22,391 nucleotides of DNA, from the NCBI GenBank assembly GCA_958427895.1, contig CAUADW010000029.1:1-22391 (forward strand), given 5' to 3'. The notes beneath the pieces are model-generated. The model was not told where the DNA came from. It did no database searches and saw nothing but the letters and a program-made list of their open reading frames with translations. Origin of the DNA: an uncultured Collinsella sp. (GTDB lineage: Bacteria > Actinomycetota > Coriobacteriia > Coriobacteriales > Coriobacteriaceae). How positions within the stretch are numbered: the first letter of the stretch is position 1; the number at the start of each line of letters is the position of its first letter. A program made the translations under genes and the position numbers. Below are positions 20,881 through 22,391 of the stretch, piece by piece.

Positions 20881-20919
20881 AAGCGCCCGCGACCATTTGG
20901 CCGCGGGCGCTTTTCGTTT
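20881..20919 (+). terminator. Rho-independent terminator of the EIIA gene
   Basis: A perfect 11-bp GC-rich stem (20881-20891 with 20902-20912, 10-base loop) is followed by TTTTCGTTT. It sits 37 bases after the stop codon. Confidence 0.93.
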
Positions 20920-20969
20920 GAAAAACCATCCCGCCAATGCTTTATCTGTATAGCTCAAATGAGCCGAGC

Positions 20970-20978
20970 TGCTAGAAT
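20970..20978 (+). promoter_or_regulatory. Candidate asnS promoter (extended -10)
   Basis: TGC-TAGAAT: a TG one base ahead of a -10 matching consensus at five of six positions. No good -35 is seen at the usual distance. The predicted leader is about 40 bases, with no T-box-like structure. Confidence 0.45.
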
Positions 20979-21024
20979 ATCGAACTGTATGGATAACTAT
21001 CATTCAACCGTTATGGGAGGATAC

Positions 21025-22391
21025 GTGAACCGCACCAAAATCGCGCAGCTCTATGCCGATGCCGAGTCGCTCGGCGGCCAGACCGTCACCGTCGCCGGCT
21101 GGGTCAAGTCCGTCCGCGACATGAAGAACTTTGGCTTTGTTACGCTCAACGACGGCAGCTGCTTCCGCGACCTGCAGGTCGTCATGAACCGCGAGGCACT
21201 CGACAACTACGACGAGATCGCCCATCAAAACGTCTCGGCCGCACTCATTTGCACCGGCACCGTCAAGCTGACCCCCGATGCGCCCCAGCCTTTCGAGCTT
21301 TCTGCCACCTCCATCGAGGTCGAGGGCACGAGCGCCCCGGATTACCCGCTGCAGAAGAAGCGCGCAACCGTCGAGTTCCTGCGCACCCAGCAGCACCTGC
21401 GCCCGCGCACCAACCTGTTCCGCGCCGTGTTCCGCATCCGCTCTGTCGCGGCTGCCGCAATCCACCGCTTCTTCCAGGAGCAGGGCTTTGTCTACGTCAA
21501 CACCCCCATCATCACCACGAGTGACTGCGAGGGCGCCGGCGAGATGTTCCGCGTGACCACGCTCGACCCCAAAAATCCGCCCCTCACCGAGTCCGGCGAG
21601 GTCGACTGGAGCCAGGACTTCTTTGGCAAGCATGCAAGCCTCACCGTGTCCGGCCAGCTCAATGCCGAGAACTTTGCCATGGCCTTTGGCGACGTGTACA
21701 CCTTTGGCCCCACCTTCCGTGCCGAGAACTCCAACACCACGCGCCACGCCGCCGAGTTTTGGATGATCGAGCCCGAGATGGCCTTTGCCGACCTTAACGA
21801 CTACATGGATAACGCCGAGGCCATGCTCAAGTACGTCCTCAAGGACGTTATGGCAACCTGCCCCGACGAGCTCAATATGCTCAACAAGTTTGTGGACAAG
21901 GGTCTGCTCGAGCGCCTGGACCATGTCGCCAACTCCGACTTCGCCCGCGTCACCTACACCGAGGCCGTCGAGATCCTGGAGCAGGCAGTCGCTGCTGGCC
22001 ACCAGTTTGATTACCCCGTCAGCTGGGGCATCGACTTGCAGACCGAGCACGAGCGCTTCCTGACCGAGGAGCACTTTAAGCGCCCGACCTTCGTGACCGA
22101 CTACCCGGCCGAGATCAAGGCCTTCTACATGCGCATGAACAACGACGGCAAGACCGTCGCCGCCGCCGACTGCCTGGTGCCGGGCATCGGCGAGATCATC
22201 GGTGGCTCCCAGCGCGAGGAGCGCCTGGATCTGCTCGAGGCCCGCATCAAGGACCTGGGTATGAATCCCGAGCAGTACAAGTACTACCTTGACCTGCGCC
22301 GCTACGGTTCCTGCAAGCACGCCGGCTACGGTCTGGGCTTCGAGCGCTTGGTCATGTATCTGACCGGCGTGGGCAACATCCGCGACGTCCT
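21025..22391 (+). CDS. asnS: Asparaginyl-tRNA synthetase (3' end outside window)
   Basis: Class IIb aminoacyl-tRNA synthetase charging tRNA-Asn with asparagine. 455 codons are visible; the family is about 465 residues, so only about a dozen residues and the stop are missing. The N-terminal OB-fold anticodon-binding domain (about 1-115) includes VAGWVKSVRDMKNFGFV. Motif 2, FRAENSNTTRHAAEF, is near residue 231; the asparagine/threonine form distinguishes it from aspartyl-tRNA synthetase. Motif 3, GYGLGFERLVMYL, is near 433. The GTG start is chosen because GGGAGG lies four bases upstream; an in-frame ATG at 21013 has no ribosome binding site. Its presence implies direct charging of tRNA-Asn rather than sole dependence on the amidotransferase route. 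Confidence 0.96.
   Translation, partial: MNRTKIAQLYADAESLGGQTVTVAGWVKSVRDMKNFGFVTLNDGSCFRDLQVVMNREALDNYDEIAHQNVSAALICTGTVKLTPDAPQPFELSATSIEVEGTSAPDYPLQKKRATVEFLRTQQHLRPRTNLFRAVFRIRSVAAAAIHRFFQEQGFVYVNTPIITTSDCEGAGEMFRVTTLDPKNPPLTESGEVDWSQDFFGKHASLTVSGQLNAENFAMAFGDVYTFGPTFRAENSNTTRHAAEFWMIEPEMAFADLNDYMDNAEAMLKYVLKDVMATCPDELNMLNKFVDKGLLERLDHVANSDFARVTYTEAVEILEQAVAAGHQFDYPVSWGIDLQTEHERFLTEEHFKRPTFVTDYPAEIKAFYMRMNNDGKTVAAADCLVPGIGEIIGGSQREERLDLLEARIKDLGMNPEQYKYYLDLRRYGSCKHAGYGLGFERLVMYLTGVGNIRDV

Noticed and set aside
21013..21024. ATG at 21013 as an upstream start of asnS
   Set aside because: There is no Shine-Dalgarno before it, and the GGGAGG it would encode across is itself the ribosome binding site for the GTG at 21025.
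21004..22320. A 438-codon minus-strand frame antisense to asnS
   Set aside because: Same cause: a shadow of a highly biased gene. The translation has no recognisable domain and its composition matches the rpoBC antisense frame.

Overview
This is a GC-rich (roughly 60%) bacterial chromosome segment that looks like the class Coriobacteriia of the Actinomycetota, most likely the genus Collinsella. The reasons are the actinobacterial-type RpoB/RpoC with unusual lineage-like features, the strong G/C preference at third codon positions, and familiar neighbour genes (rplJ-rplL, galU, a FeoA-FeoB fusion, asnS). The genus call is an inference from protein style, not from a database search.

Left part (1-10,994), all on the minus strand and read right to left: a ribosomal-protein operon with its own promoter, an L10-type leader with an attenuator, rplJ (L10) and rplL (L7/L12), closed by a strong terminator. 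Then comes galU (UTP-glucose-1-phosphate uridylyltransferase) as a separate unit with its own promoter and terminator. Then rpoB-rpoC, again with its own promoter. The classical rplJL-rpoBC block is therefore split by galU. RpoC carries a long C-terminal extension holding a module that resembles the C-terminal DNA-binding domain of the RNA polymerase alpha subunit. RpoB and RpoC also differ from textbook sequences at several active-centre positions.

Middle (10,995-16,182): a PLP aminotransferase (minus) diverges from an unrecognised, possibly flavodoxin-like protein (plus). That gene runs head-on, with a 1-base gap, into a two-gene minus-strand unit: a GH13 alpha-amylase-family enzyme followed by a family-6-type uracil/hypoxanthine-DNA glycosylase. 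Upstream lies a SotB-like sugar efflux MFS transporter.

Right part (16,303-22,391): a fused FeoA-FeoB ferrous iron transporter with a candidate iron-repressor operator of repeated half-sites, a repeat-rich intergenic region, an alpha/beta-hydrolase esterase (minus), then on the plus strand a stand-alone glucose-type PTS EIIA protein with a terminator, and asparaginyl-tRNA synthetase running off the window end.

The intergenic regions are unusually structured: a perfect 36-bp inverted repeat beside the rplJ promoter that includes a decayed inverted copy of that promoter; two copies of a dispersed hairpin element acting as terminators; a 62-bp-period tandem repeat upstream of feoAB; and three evenly sized hairpins between rplJ and rplL. 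I see no tRNA, rRNA, CRISPR array, transposase or prophage gene.
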